A stretch of DNA of 64,000 bases from a bacterium 1XD21-70. GTDB taxonomy: Bacteria > Bacillota > Clostridia > Lachnospirales > Lachnospiraceae. Under the pieces are notes generated by a model that was not told where the DNA came from, searched no databases, and saw nothing but the letters and a program-made list of their open reading frames with translations. The stretch lies in NCBI GenBank assembly GCA_003669055.1, contig RAYB01000010.1:1-64000 (forward strand), read 5' to 3'. The position numbers and the translations under genes are program-made. Positions 45,319-54,373 of the stretch are shown here, one piece after another (within the stretch, counting starts at the first letter, position 1; every line of letters begins with the position of its first letter).

Positions 45319-46523
45319 TAGAGAATATGCTGATGGCATTTTCCGCCATCCGAGCCAATAAAATGCGTTCTTTCCTGACTATGCTGGGGATCATCATCGG
45401 GATCGGCTCAGTCATCTCCATCGTGTCCATCGGGGATACCATGAGGGGGCTGTTTGAGGAACTGTACCGGAAGATCGGGATCACCCAGGCGTACATTGCC
45501 ATCGGCTACTGGGTCGATGACTGGAGGCAGAGCGATTACTTTACCCTGGATGAAATGGAGCGGATCAAGGAGATTTTCGGGGATGAGATCGCTTATATTG
45601 ACAGCGACGCCTTCACCTCCGGGGATGCGGTATGTGCCAGGACAACCGTAAAATTCAACTACCAGGGGATCGACTATAATTACCAGGAAGTGCAGCCGGT
45701 CAATATGGTGTATGGCCGGTACCTGAATGAGGGGGACATCCTGGGAAGGCGGAAGAATGTGGTGATGGATACGACCAGTGCGATAAACCTGTTCGGGGTG
45801 GAGAATGCGGTGGGGAAGACCTTCCGCACTACCATATACGGCACCATGGATGAGTATACGGTGGTAGGGGTATATAAAAAGGATTTAAACCCATTCCAGG
45901 CCATGATGCTGGGATCCAATACGGATGGCGGCGAGGCTTTTGTGCCTTACACGATCCTTACCTGGCCGAATGACTATTTTTATGATATCCGGATTTTTGC
46001 CAAGGATGAGGAGAGCATGGACATGTTTTTTGACAACCTGAAAGCTTATGTGGCAAAATCAAAGGACAGGAACCCGGAGGATTTCCGCATGGAAACGGCC
46101 AAAGCCCAGATGGGGCAGTGGGACAGCATGATGGGAGGGCTGGCAACGGCCGTGGGCGGCATTGCGGCGATCTCCCTGCTGGTAGGCGGCATAGGCATCA
46201 TGAATATCATGCTGGTGTCGGTGACGGAGCGGACCCGTGAGATCGGGATCCGCAAAAGCCTGGGCGCGAGGACAAAGGACATCATGGTTCAGTTTTTGAC
46301 AGAGTCTGCGATTTTGTCTGCCTGCGGCGGAATCCTGGGGATCTTGCTGGGAGGCGGCATCGTGACTTTGGGAGGGAGGCTTTTGGGGGTGCAGGCTATA
46401 GTCAAGCCAGGCGTGGTGGTGCTGGCGGTAGGCTTTTCGGCGATGGTCGGGATCTTTTTCGGGATCTATCCGGCGTCGAAGGCAGCGAAAAAGGATCCCA
46501 TTGAAGCACTGCGGTATGAATAG
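45312..46523 (+). CDS. FtsX-like/MacB-type ABC permease, copy 1
   Basis: A 403-residue permease with one N-terminal membrane helix (LTMLGIIIGIGSVISIVSI), a ~250-residue extracytoplasmic MacB_PCD domain, and three C-terminal helices, ending in ASKAAKKDPIEALRYE. It is a near copy of the next gene: same length, and 8 differences in the first 98 residues by my count. The pair probably arose by tandem duplication. The two may form a heterodimer with the single ATPase. Confidence 0.9.
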   Translation: MLIENMLMAFSAIRANKMRSFLTMLGIIIGIGSVISIVSIGDTMRGLFEELYRKIGITQAYIAIGYWVDDWRQSDYFTLDEMERIKEIFGDEIAYIDSDAFTSGDAVCARTTVKFNYQGIDYNYQEVQPVNMVYGRYLNEGDILGRRKNVVMDTTSAINLFGVENAVGKTFRTTIYGTMDEYTVVGVYKKDLNPFQAMMLGSNTDGGEAFVPYTILTWPNDYFYDIRIFAKDEESMDMFFDNLKAYVAKSKDRNPEDFRMETAKAQMGQWDSMMGGLATAVGGIAAISLLVGGIGIMNIMLVSVTERTREIGIRKSLGARTKDIMVQFLTESAILSACGGILGILLGGGIVTLGGRLLGVQAIVKPGVVVLAVGFSAMVGIFFGIYPASKAAKKDPIEALRYE

Positions 46524-46550
46524 GGAATATGCCAAAAGGAAAGTAGGGTT

Positions 46551-47762
46551 ATGCTGATAGAGAATATGAAGATGGCATTTTCGGCCATCCGTGCCAACAA
46601 AATGCGTTCGTTTTTGACGATGTTAGGGATTATCATCGGAATCGGCTCCGTGATTTCTATTGTGTCCATCGGGGATACCATGAGGAACATGTTCGAGGGG
46701 CTATACCGGGAGATCGGGGTGACCCAGGCGTATCTTGCGATCGGCTACTGGGTGGATGACGTACGGCAGAGCGACTATTTTACCCTGGATGAGATGGAGC
46801 GGATCAAGGAGATCTTCGGGGACGAGATCGCTTATATCGACAGCCGCCCCTATGTCTCTGCGGACGCGGTCAGCGGCAGGACAACCATCAAGTTTAGCTT
46901 TAACGGCATTGATTATAATTACCAGGAAGTACAGCCGGTTAATATGGTGTACGGCCGGTACCTGAATGAAGGGGATATCTTGGGGCGGCGGAAAAATGTG
47001 GTCATGGATACGGATAGCGCCATGAACCTGTTCGGCGTAGAGAACGCGGTGGGACGGACTTTCCGCACTACTCTTTACGGAACCACCGAGGAATATACCG
47101 TTGTGGGCATCTACCGCAAAAAGCTAAGCCCGTTCCAGGCCATGATGATGGGGGCCAATACAGAGGGCGGCGAGGCATTCCTGCCTTACACGATCCTCAC
47201 CTGGCCGAATGATTATTTTTATGCGATGCGGATTTACGCTAAGGACGAGGCGACTATGGATGAATTTTATAACAGGCTGAAGCACTATGTGGCAAAGAGT
47301 AAAGGCCGGGCGCCGGAGGATTTCCGGCTGAACAGCGCCAAAGATGAGATGGGCCAGATGGACAGCATGATGGGCGGCCTGGCAGCGGCCGTGGGAGGCA
47401 TTGCGGCGATCTCCCTCCTGGTGGGCGGCATCGGCATCATGAACATCATGCTGGTGTCAGTGACAGAACGCACCCGCGAGATCGGGATCCGCAAGAGCCT
47501 GGGTGCAAGAACCCGTGATGTCATGGTTCAGTTCCTCACTGAATCGGCGATTCTTTCCGCCTGCGGCGGGATCGTGGGAATCCTGCTAGGAGGAGGGCTG
47601 GTAATGATCGGCGGCAGCCTTTTAGGCGTGCAGGCGATCGTCAAGCCAAGCGTAGTAGTGCTGGCAGTGGGATTCTCGGCCATGGTGGGGATCTTCTTCG
47701 GGATATACCCGGCATCAAAGGCCGCCAAAAAGGATCCGATTGAGGCGCTGCGCTATGAATGA
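46551..47762 (+). CDS. FtsX-like/MacB-type ABC permease, copy 2
   Basis: A 403-residue paralogue of the preceding gene with the same topology and C-terminal residues. The extracytoplasmic domain differs most, e.g. around residues 98-120 and 235-260, which suggests divergence in substrate or partner contact. Only 27 bp separate the two genes. Its stop is followed 11 bp later by a ten-G tract and then by the large inverted repeats. Confidence 0.9.
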   Translation: MLIENMKMAFSAIRANKMRSFLTMLGIIIGIGSVISIVSIGDTMRNMFEGLYREIGVTQAYLAIGYWVDDVRQSDYFTLDEMERIKEIFGDEIAYIDSRPYVSADAVSGRTTIKFSFNGIDYNYQEVQPVNMVYGRYLNEGDILGRRKNVVMDTDSAMNLFGVENAVGRTFRTTLYGTTEEYTVVGIYRKKLSPFQAMMMGANTEGGEAFLPYTILTWPNDYFYAMRIYAKDEATMDEFYNRLKHYVAKSKGRAPEDFRLNSAKDEMGQMDSMMGGLAAAVGGIAAISLLVGGIGIMNIMLVSVTERTREIGIRKSLGARTRDVMVQFLTESAILSACGGIVGILLGGGLVMIGGSLLGVQAIVKPSVVVLAVGFSAMVGIFFGIYPASKAAKKDPIEALRYE

Positions 47763-47772
47763 AAGTGTGTGT

Positions 47773-47782
47773 GGGGGGGGGG
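47773..47782 (+). repeat. ten-G homopolymer after the efflux operon
   Basis: A run of ten G follows a short GT repeat, just past the copy 2 permease stop. It matches in length the ten-G run in the operon's promoter at 42873-42882. It lies outside any gene. Confidence 0.9.
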
Positions 47783-47808
47783 TACGCAGCCTGGGTGGGG
47801 TGTGGAGG

Positions 47809-48020
47809 AAGAGCCAGGGGAGGAGGGCAAGGTTCGGCTCCGGTTTCCGGGTCTGCTGTCTCTAAGGGAAAAAGACGGCAGTCACGGCAAGGTATCCGTT
47901 CGCGGCCGCGTCAAGCGCGATCCGCTCTGCCGACGGATCCGTACAACTGCCGCCTTTTTCCCTAAGACACAGCAAGACCCTGCAAATGTCGCCGAACCTT
48001 GCCCTCCTCCCCTGGCTCTT
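47809..48020. repeat. large imperfect inverted repeat 1 (long hairpin)
   Basis: The outer arms, 47809-47838 and 47991-48020, are a perfect 30-bp inverted repeat. The inner arms, 47850-47882 and 47946-47979, pair with three mismatches and one bulge. The 63-base centre contains short palindromes such as ACGGATCCGT. No gene or terminator T tract is present. In RNA it would form a hairpin of about 210 nt. Confidence 0.92.
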
Positions 48021-48097
48021 TGGGCAGAACTGTTTTGCGGCTGCTGTTTGTTGGCTTGGTGGGAAACTGAAAAAATGAAATGATGGTGGGATTGACA

Positions 48098-48137
48098 GTG
48101 GGTATACGCAGGTATGTATACCCGCTTTTTTGTTTTT
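48098..48137 (+). terminator. terminator between the two large inverted repeats
   Basis: GTGGGTATAC (48098-48107) pairs with GTATACCCGC (48116-48125) and is followed by a long T tract. It probably ends the efflux operon transcript. Confidence 0.85.
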
Positions 48138-48162
48138 TATATGGTAGGATTTACAGCAAACA

Positions 48163-48400
48163 GCCTTGCGGGGAGGGATGGGGCGGGGGCGGTGCCTGGC
48201 GGTTTTTGCATTTGCAGGGGTTTTAGGAGTTCTTAAGCTGCCAGGCTTTGCGTTGAAACAAAAATGCATACTGTCTGAGCGAAGCGAGTTTATGCATTTT
48301 TGTTTCGTTTTTAGCAAAACCTGGCAGCTTTAGAAATCCTTAAATCCCGAAACCGCAAAACCGCCAGGCACCGCCCCCGCCCCATCCCTCCCCGCAAAGC
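48163..48400. repeat. large imperfect inverted repeat 2 (long hairpin with G4-capable arms)
   Basis: The outer arms, 48166-48206 and 48357-48397, are a perfect 41-bp inverted repeat. The inner arms, about 48234-48270 and 48291-48332, pair again with few mismatches around an apex CTGTCTGAGCGAAGCGAGTT. Between the outer and inner arms is a partly paired stretch. GGGGAGGGATGGGGCGGGGG at 48170-48189 could form a G-quadruplex, and by symmetry the complement does so in the right arm. There is no coding capacity. Confidence 0.92.
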
Positions 48401-48426
48401 GTACCCATCTAAAAAGCGTACCCATC
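48396..48426 (+). repeat. 14-bp direct repeat
   Basis: AAAGCGTACCCATC occurs at 48396-48409 and 48413-48426, a 17-bp period, at the right edge of inverted repeat 2. Confidence 0.8.
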
Positions 48427-48436
48427 AAAAAAACCG

Positions 48437-48465
48437 TTTCAAAAAACCCGCCGAAATGATATACT
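48437..48465 (+). promoter_or_regulatory. possible promoter for the DUF4132 gene pair
   Basis: TTTCAA (48437-48442) and TATACT (48460-48465) have a 17-bp spacer and lie 34 bp before the TTG start at 48499. The -35 is weak. Confidence 0.45.
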
Positions 48466-48498
48466 ATAGCTATTGACAGAGCGTGGAGGTGTAAGGCT

Positions 48499-48942
48499 TT
48501 GAGGCTGAGGGTAAATGTAAAGAGCGTGGGGAAGAGGAGGAAGTCTGTGGAGGAGGCATCCTGTGAGATTGCCGGGCGGCCGGGGACGGTAAGGGATCTG
48601 ATCCTGGCGGTGGTGGATTCCCAGGTGGCAGAGTATAACCAGCGGATAGAGCAGTCACAGGGAGGGGAAGGCCAGTGCCCGGAGGTCCTGGCCTGCTTGA
48701 CGAAGGAGGCGATTGAAGACCAGGCAGAGAGCGGGAAGATCGGCTTTGGCATTTCTTACGGGGAGAAGAAGGCAGACTTAGCGGCAGCAAGGGAGAATGC
48801 CCTTCAGTGCTTTGAGGACGGGATCTACCGGATTTTTGCGGACGGGTATGCCCTGGACAGGCTGGATGAGGATATTGTGGTGACCGAGGAGAAGGTATTT
48901 ACATTTGTCAGGCTGACAATGCTGACGGGAAGGATGTGGTGA
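48499..48942 (+). CDS. hypothetical protein, partner of the DUF4132 protein
   Basis: A 147-residue protein of no family I can name. The start is TTG 48499, supported by GGAGGT eight bases upstream. It begins with a beta-like stretch (LRVNVKSVG) and a helix (VRDLILAVVDSQVAEYN), then a charged middle, and ends with FEDGIYRIF and VFTFVRLTMLTG. A beta-grasp (ubiquitin-like) fold is conceivable from this pattern but unproven. Its stop is followed one base later by the start of the large DUF4132 gene, so they are co-transcribed and coupled. Confidence 0.72.
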   Translation: MRLRVNVKSVGKRRKSVEEASCEIAGRPGTVRDLILAVVDSQVAEYNQRIEQSQGGEGQCPEVLACLTKEAIEDQAESGKIGFGISYGEKKADLAAARENALQCFEDGIYRIFADGYALDRLDEDIVVTEEKVFTFVRLTMLTGRMW

Positions 48943-48943
48943 G

Positions 48944-51900
48944 ATGGCAGAGTTTAACTGGAACAGCAGGAACGAGATTACAAAAAGCCGGATGAAGGCA
49001 CTGGAAGGGCGGATCGGGAAGCTTTCGGGGGAGGAGAAGGAACTGGCGCTGCAAATGAAGAACGGTCAGACGGCAGGCAGCGAGATAATCGGAAGGATTG
49101 CCAGGGAATATGAGGCAGACCCAAAGAAAAAGCCGTCGGAGTGGTTTAGGCCGGTGAATGCGTCCCCAAGCCTGTTCCGTATAGGAAAGCCGTCCGCCCT
49201 GGCGGTTTCCCGCCAGAAGTTTCTGGATGCATTTGTGCCCGAAAAATTCCAGCCTTCCTGCCTGGCCATAGCCGATAAGCTGAACCGGTTCCCGTTTACC
49301 CGGGGGTGGATGCGCAGGACGGTGCGCACAGCCTCCTATGGGCCGCATATCTTTTCCCTGTTTTCGCTGCTGCTGACGTATGAGAAACTGTTCTACTGCG
49401 GGGAAAGGCTGGAGGATGTCATCTTGCGGCGGATGGACGGGGAGAAGCTGGATTATATCCACAATAACTATTATTTTTATGCGGATTTCAGCTATCTGTA
49501 TGCGGCGGAGATTGACCGGGGGAACCAGGCGGTGATTGAGGCGCTGAAGGAAGTGATATTGAGTGAGAATAACACGGCGTACCTAGACCGGCAGATGATC
49601 CTGGGGATTATCCGCTCGGACAATGAGGAACTGCAGGAACTTTTGTGCAGGCTTTTGCTGGCTGCACGTTTGCAGGAGGGGCTGCGCCAGGCCATCTGTG
49701 AGTCCATGGATGAGGGGACGGCGGAGGCGTTTTTAAAACTTTTGCAGGTGATTGAGGAACATGGCCTCATCCGCTTTTCTTCGGTGAAGCGTGCCGTGTC
49801 AACCTGGATCGGCATTTTTGATGCAGAACAGGCAGACCGGGTGAACGGGAAGATGCTGACCCTCATGGGCCGGTGCCTGCGGGAGAAGGACTACTGCCGG
49901 GAATTGCTGGGGACGAATGATTCCATCGCTATCAGTGCGGCGCTGTGGGCGCAGGGCTTTTATGAGGCAGAGGATGCCGTCCGGTCGATGGAGCGGCTGG
50001 TGGATGAGGGGACGAAAAACCAGCGGCTGACGGCGTCCTTTTACAATAACAGCCTGTATGACGAGAAGATCCGAATCCGGGTGGCGAAGAAGGTGATACT
50101 AGAGCACGCGGGGGATGTGGAACTGACGGCGGCTTTTCTGCCGGCATTTGCCGAGCGCACAATGCGGCTGATCCGGAAGGCGATGAAGGAGCGGGTCTAT
50201 GATTCGGATCTGAGAGAACCGCAGGCGATGGATGTGGAGGAGTGCTTCGGGAGCAGGCAGGAGGCAGAGCAGCTTTACGGGTGTTTTCATAAACTGCATG
50301 GGCAGCTGCCGAAGAAAGGCGTGGTCTACGACCCCTGTATTTTCCCCTGGTACCGGGTGGAACTGACACCGGCAGATGTGGTAAACGAACTGGCCTTTTT
50401 GGCGTATGTGCTGCGGGATGAGGAAAAGGTTACGGAGACGGCCGCGCTTTTAGGCGAGGCCGAGAGCGGCCTGCGGGCGATGCTTTTCAACCTCCTCCTA
50501 TACCGGCCGTCCAATGGAAGGCAGCGGGAACTGGCAATCGGTTATGTGGGGAATGCAGATACAAAAACCTCATTAAAAGCGGTGCAGGTGGTAAAAAAAC
50601 TGAGCCTAAAGGATCAGGAGTACCGGATGGTGGAGGATATGCTGCGGTTTAAGCGGAGCAGCCTGCGGGGGACGCTGATCGGGCTTTTGATGGAGCAGCC
50701 GGAAGAGAAGATGGAGGGGAGCCTGCGGCGCCTTCTTCAGGATAAGCGGGAGGAAAAGAGAAGCGCAGGCCTTGACATACTGCTGCGGCTTTCCAAGGAG
50801 GAGAAGCAGGCAGGGCTTTATAACCAGGTGAAAGGCCTGGCCGCGCTGGTGGAGAACCCCACGGATAAGGAGAGCGTCCTTTTGCAGGAACTGGGCGGGC
50901 AGTCCGGGGAGACGGCGGCAGAGAAAAAGGGATATGGGATCTACGACCCGGATGTGCCGGATGTGCTGCTGGAACCCGGCCCGGAGGAAAAACCAAAGAC
51001 ACCTGCACAGATGATGGCAGAGTGCATGCCCCTCACGGTGAAAGAGGCACTGGAAAAATTAAAGAAGCTGGACGGGCTGGTCAGGGCAAATAAGGATTAT
51101 GAGTATGCGGCGGCTAACGGGGAGAGGACGCTGCTTGGCAATGCCTACAGTTCTTTGGAGGGGAAGCGGGACATCCACCGGCCATATTGGGACAGGAAGC
51201 TGGACGATTATCCGCTGGCTGAGGTGTTCGGCCGTTTTTACGAGGAGGAGATCCGGGATTACCGGGTGCTGGTGGAACTGGAGATTTTGCTGAACCAGAA
51301 AAGCGCGGGCGCGTATCAGGCAGCAAAACCCTTTTACCAAAAAATATTCGGGGGCCTTCCGTTTGAACCGCAGGGCATCGGCTTAGAATACGGCAGGCAG
51401 GTTCAGGAAATCATGGCGGTGTACCACTGGCATTTTTCAGGCCGGGAAGCGCTTATGGAGACAGGGATATCCCTGGCTTTGGCCATGGAGGCAGTGGTTA
51501 ACCGGGAAAATAAGGTCATCCGCTATACCTACGTGGGATGGAATGGGAGGATGACAGAAACCACAGCCTCTATCGGCAGCATGCCTTTCTTTTCCCAGTA
51601 TCTGTCAGGCCTGTCCCTGTGGCAAAAGGAGGATCCTGGGGAAGACGGAAGGAGTGTGCCGGACGGGTTTTGGCGTGCCTTTGCGGCCGCCTGGAAGCTG
51701 GAGGTAAAATGCCAGGAAGACCGGATGCGGCGGCGCTTCCTTTTCGGCGGAGGCATTGGCCGGGAAGCTACGATGACAGGAATCTGCCCGTACTGGTTTT
51801 TGAAGGCCTACCAAGGTGGGATGATAGCGGAAGATACCCTGTACAAGGCAGTGATGGAGTATTTTGCCCGGGAGGACTGCCTGCGGATGCTGTGCGAGGT

Positions 51901-54217
51901 GAAGCGGGGCGAAGGGGTGAAGACACAGAATAGGAAGTTTTTGGATGCCTTTTTCGGCTGGAAGATGACCAACCGGCTTTTCGCGCAGGGGGAGGGTGCC
52001 TTGGGGGAGGATACCTGGCTGGGACAGCTGATGTGCAGGATGTACGACCGGATAGTGCCGCAGCTGGTGGACACGGAACTGCGCCGGGGCGAGGCTGAGA
52101 CCGAGTTTTCCTGGGACATGAGGGGCGTCAGCTACATCAGCGGAACGAATTACCTGGTACGGATTTTGATGGCGCTGGGGAAGGACACCCTGAGCCGGGA
52201 CGCCTATTATTCCTACTATTACTCCGGCAATACCCGCTCTAAAAAGGATGTGCTGAGCAGCCTTTTAAAGGCGTGCTATCCACAAAAGGGAGAGACGGGG
52301 GAAGATCTGCGGGCGGCACTGAAGGGGACGCATATCAAGGAGCCGCGCCTGGTCGAGGTGGCGATGTATGCGCCGCAGTGGATTGACGTGATCCAGGGCT
52401 ATCTGGGCTGGCAGGGGCTTAAGAGCGGCTGCTATTACTTCATGGCCCATATGAATGAATATTTTGACGACCAGAAAAAGGCCATCATTGCCAGGTATAC
52501 CCCGCTGACCCCGGAGGAGCTGCAAAACGGAGCCTTTGACGTGGCCTGGTTTGAGGAGGCCTATGGGTTATTGGGGGAGAAGAATTTCGGCCTGCTTTAC
52601 AATGCGGCCAAGTATATTTCCAGCGGGACAGCCCATTCCCGGGCCAGGAAATATGCCGATGCCGCCACAGGCAAGGTGTCTTTGGAAATGCTTTGCAAGG
52701 AGATCACAGCCAAACGGAATAAAGACCTGCTGATGAGTTATGGCCTGGTCCCTCTTGGGGAGGACCGGGAGAAGGATCTGCTGGAACGCTACCAGTACAT
52801 CCAGCAGTACCAGAAGGAGAGCCGCCAGTTCGGCGCCCAGAGGCGTGCCAGCGAGGCGAAGGCAGCGGAACTGGCGCTGGTGAACCTCAGCGTCCGTGCC
52901 GGTTTCGGGGATGTGACCCGGCTGGTGCTGAATATGGAATCCCGGATGGTGGAGGCGTATGCCCCCCTGATGGAGTGGACGGCGGTGGAAGATGCAAAGA
53001 TCCGCCTTCATGTCGGGGAGGACGGCAAAAGCCAGGTTTTGTGCCGGAAAGGCGGAAAGGAACTAAAGTCTGTCCCGTCCCGCCTGGCAAAGAAGCCCTA
53101 TGTGCTGGAGGTGAAGGAGGCGCATAAAAAGCTGAAAGACCAGTATGTGCGCACGCGGGCGATGATGGAAGAAGCGATGGAGCACGGGACGGTGTTTATG
53201 GCGGCAGAGGTTGCAAAGCTGTTTTCCAACCCGGTGGTGCAATCAGTCCTGGAACCGCTGGTGTTTGTGCAGGGGGAATATGTGGACGGCGGGCCGTCCC
53301 CCTTTGTGGCGGGCTTTGCGGGCGTGAGAGGCAGCGGGACGGCAGGGCAAGAGGGCATTTCTTTGATCTTGTCTTCCTGGGACGGACAGAAGGAGGAGCT
53401 GCCGCCGGACGGGAAGCTGCGCATTGCCCATCCGCTGGATCTCTGGCGCTCCGGCCAGTGGCATGAGTACCAGAGGTATCTTTTCAGCCATGGTATCCGT
53501 CAGCCGTTTAAGCAGGTTTTCCGGGAACTGTATGTGAAGCTGCCGGAAGAAGCCGGGCAGAAGTATTCGAGGATGTTTGCCGGGAACCAGATCCAGCCCG
53601 GGAAAACCGTGGGCTGCCTGCGGGGGCGGCGCTGGGTGGCCGATTATGAAGAAGGGCTGCAGAAGATTTATTATAAAGAGAATATCGTTGCCCGGATCTA
53701 TGCCCTGGCGGATTGGTTTTCCCCCAGTGACGTGGAAGCGCCGACTTTGGAGTGGGTGGAATTTTCGGATCGGAAGACCTTCCAGGCCCTGACCATGGAT
53801 CAGGTGCCGGGCCTGATCTACAGTGAGGTCATGAGGGATGTGGATTTGGCGGTCAGCGTGGCACATGCCGGCGGTGTGGATCCGGAAGCCAGCCATTCGA
53901 CCATAGAGATGCGGCGGGCAATCGTGGAATTCAATCTGCCTCTGTTTGGGCTTAAGAATGTCACACTGTCCGGCAGCCACGCACATATTCAGGGCAGCAG
54001 GGCATCCTACAATGTCCATTTAGGCAGCGGGTCAGTGCATATGGAAGGCGGCAAGATGTTAATGATCCTGCCGGTACATAGCCAGAAGCGGGGCAAGCTT
54101 TTCCTGCCGTTTGTGGACGAGGATCCGAAGACGGCGGAGATCATGGCGAAGATCGTATTTTTGGCGGAGGATAAGAAGATTAAGGATCCTTCTGTGCTGA
54201 GGCAGATTTTGGGGTGA
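48944..54217 (+). CDS. giant DUF4132-type protein
   Basis: A 1,757-residue soluble protein with no signal peptide or membrane segment. The first ~650 residues are helical, HEAT-like in composition. The middle and C-terminal half match the DUF4132 (YehI/MolR-like) type as I remember it. The last ~100 residues (FGLKNVTLSGSHAHIQGS, then HLGSGSVHMEGG) form a conserved C-terminal module. Its molecular function is not established. Relatives exist in E. coli (yehI), named only loosely in old literature. No frameshift is seen. It is followed by a new unit at 54374. Confidence 0.78.
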   Translation: MAEFNWNSRNEITKSRMKALEGRIGKLSGEEKELALQMKNGQTAGSEIIGRIAREYEADPKKKPSEWFRPVNASPSLFRIGKPSALAVSRQKFLDAFVPEKFQPSCLAIADKLNRFPFTRGWMRRTVRTASYGPHIFSLFSLLLTYEKLFYCGERLEDVILRRMDGEKLDYIHNNYYFYADFSYLYAAEIDRGNQAVIEALKEVILSENNTAYLDRQMILGIIRSDNEELQELLCRLLLAARLQEGLRQAICESMDEGTAEAFLKLLQVIEEHGLIRFSSVKRAVSTWIGIFDAEQADRVNGKMLTLMGRCLREKDYCRELLGTNDSIAISAALWAQGFYEAEDAVRSMERLVDEGTKNQRLTASFYNNSLYDEKIRIRVAKKVILEHAGDVELTAAFLPAFAERTMRLIRKAMKERVYDSDLREPQAMDVEECFGSRQEAEQLYGCFHKLHGQLPKKGVVYDPCIFPWYRVELTPADVVNELAFLAYVLRDEEKVTETAALLGEAESGLRAMLFNLLLYRPSNGRQRELAIGYVGNADTKTSLKAVQVVKKLSLKDQEYRMVEDMLRFKRSSLRGTLIGLLMEQPEEKMEGSLRRLLQDKREEKRSAGLDILLRLSKEEKQAGLYNQVKGLAALVENPTDKESVLLQELGGQSGETAAEKKGYGIYDPDVPDVLLEPGPEEKPKTPAQMMAECMPLTVKEALEKLKKLDGLVRANKDYEYAAANGERTLLGNAYSSLEGKRDIHRPYWDRKLDDYPLAEVFGRFYEEEIRDYRVLVELEILLNQKSAGAYQAAKPFYQKIFGGLPFEPQGIGLEYGRQVQEIMAVYHWHFSGREALMETGISLALAMEAVVNRENKVIRYTYVGWNGRMTETTASIGSMPFFSQYLSGLSLWQKEDPGEDGRSVPDGFWRAFAAAWKLEVKCQEDRMRRRFLFGGGIGREATMTGICPYWFLKAYQGGMIAEDTLYKAVMEYFAREDCLRMLCEVKRGEGVKTQNRKFLDAFFGWKMTNRLFAQGEGALGEDTWLGQLMCRMYDRIVPQLVDTELRRGEAETEFSWDMRGVSYISGTNYLVRILMALGKDTLSRDAYYSYYYSGNTRSKKDVLSSLLKACYPQKGETGEDLRAALKGTHIKEPRLVEVAMYAPQWIDVIQGYLGWQGLKSGCYYFMAHMNEYFDDQKKAIIARYTPLTPEELQNGAFDVAWFEEAYGLLGEKNFGLLYNAAKYISSGTAHSRARKYADAATGKVSLEMLCKEITAKRNKDLLMSYGLVPLGEDREKDLLERYQYIQQYQKESRQFGAQRRASEAKAAELALVNLSVRAGFGDVTRLVLNMESRMVEAYAPLMEWTAVEDAKIRLHVGEDGKSQVLCRKGGKELKSVPSRLAKKPYVLEVKEAHKKLKDQYVRTRAMMEEAMEHGTVFMAAEVAKLFSNPVVQSVLEPLVFVQGEYVDGGPSPFVAGFAGVRGSGTAGQEGISLILSSWDGQKEELPPDGKLRIAHPLDLWRSGQWHEYQRYLFSHGIRQPFKQVFRELYVKLPEEAGQKYSRMFAGNQIQPGKTVGCLRGRRWVADYEEGLQKIYYKENIVARIYALADWFSPSDVEAPTLEWVEFSDRKTFQALTMDQVPGLIYSEVMRDVDLAVSVAHAGGVDPEASHSTIEMRRAIVEFNLPLFGLKNVTLSGSHAHIQGSRASYNVHLGSGSVHMEGGKMLMILPVHSQKRGKLFLPFVDEDPKTAEIMAKIVFLAEDKKIKDPSVLRQILG

Positions 54218-54373
54218 TTAGGCTTGCGTGGGCGGCATCCGTGGATTTTTAAAGGAGAAAATTTGTCTTGCCGCGCTGTTTTGGTTGTGCAAAACAGATA
54301 AAAATATCCTCGCTTTTTGGAAAATTAATTGATGAGATTGACAATATGACGGAAATGTGATAAGGTTAGTGCT

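Noticed and set aside
48170-48189. Inverted repeat 2 as a simple terminator
   Set aside because: It is over 200 bp, has no T tract at its outer edge, and a normal terminator already lies at 48098-48137.
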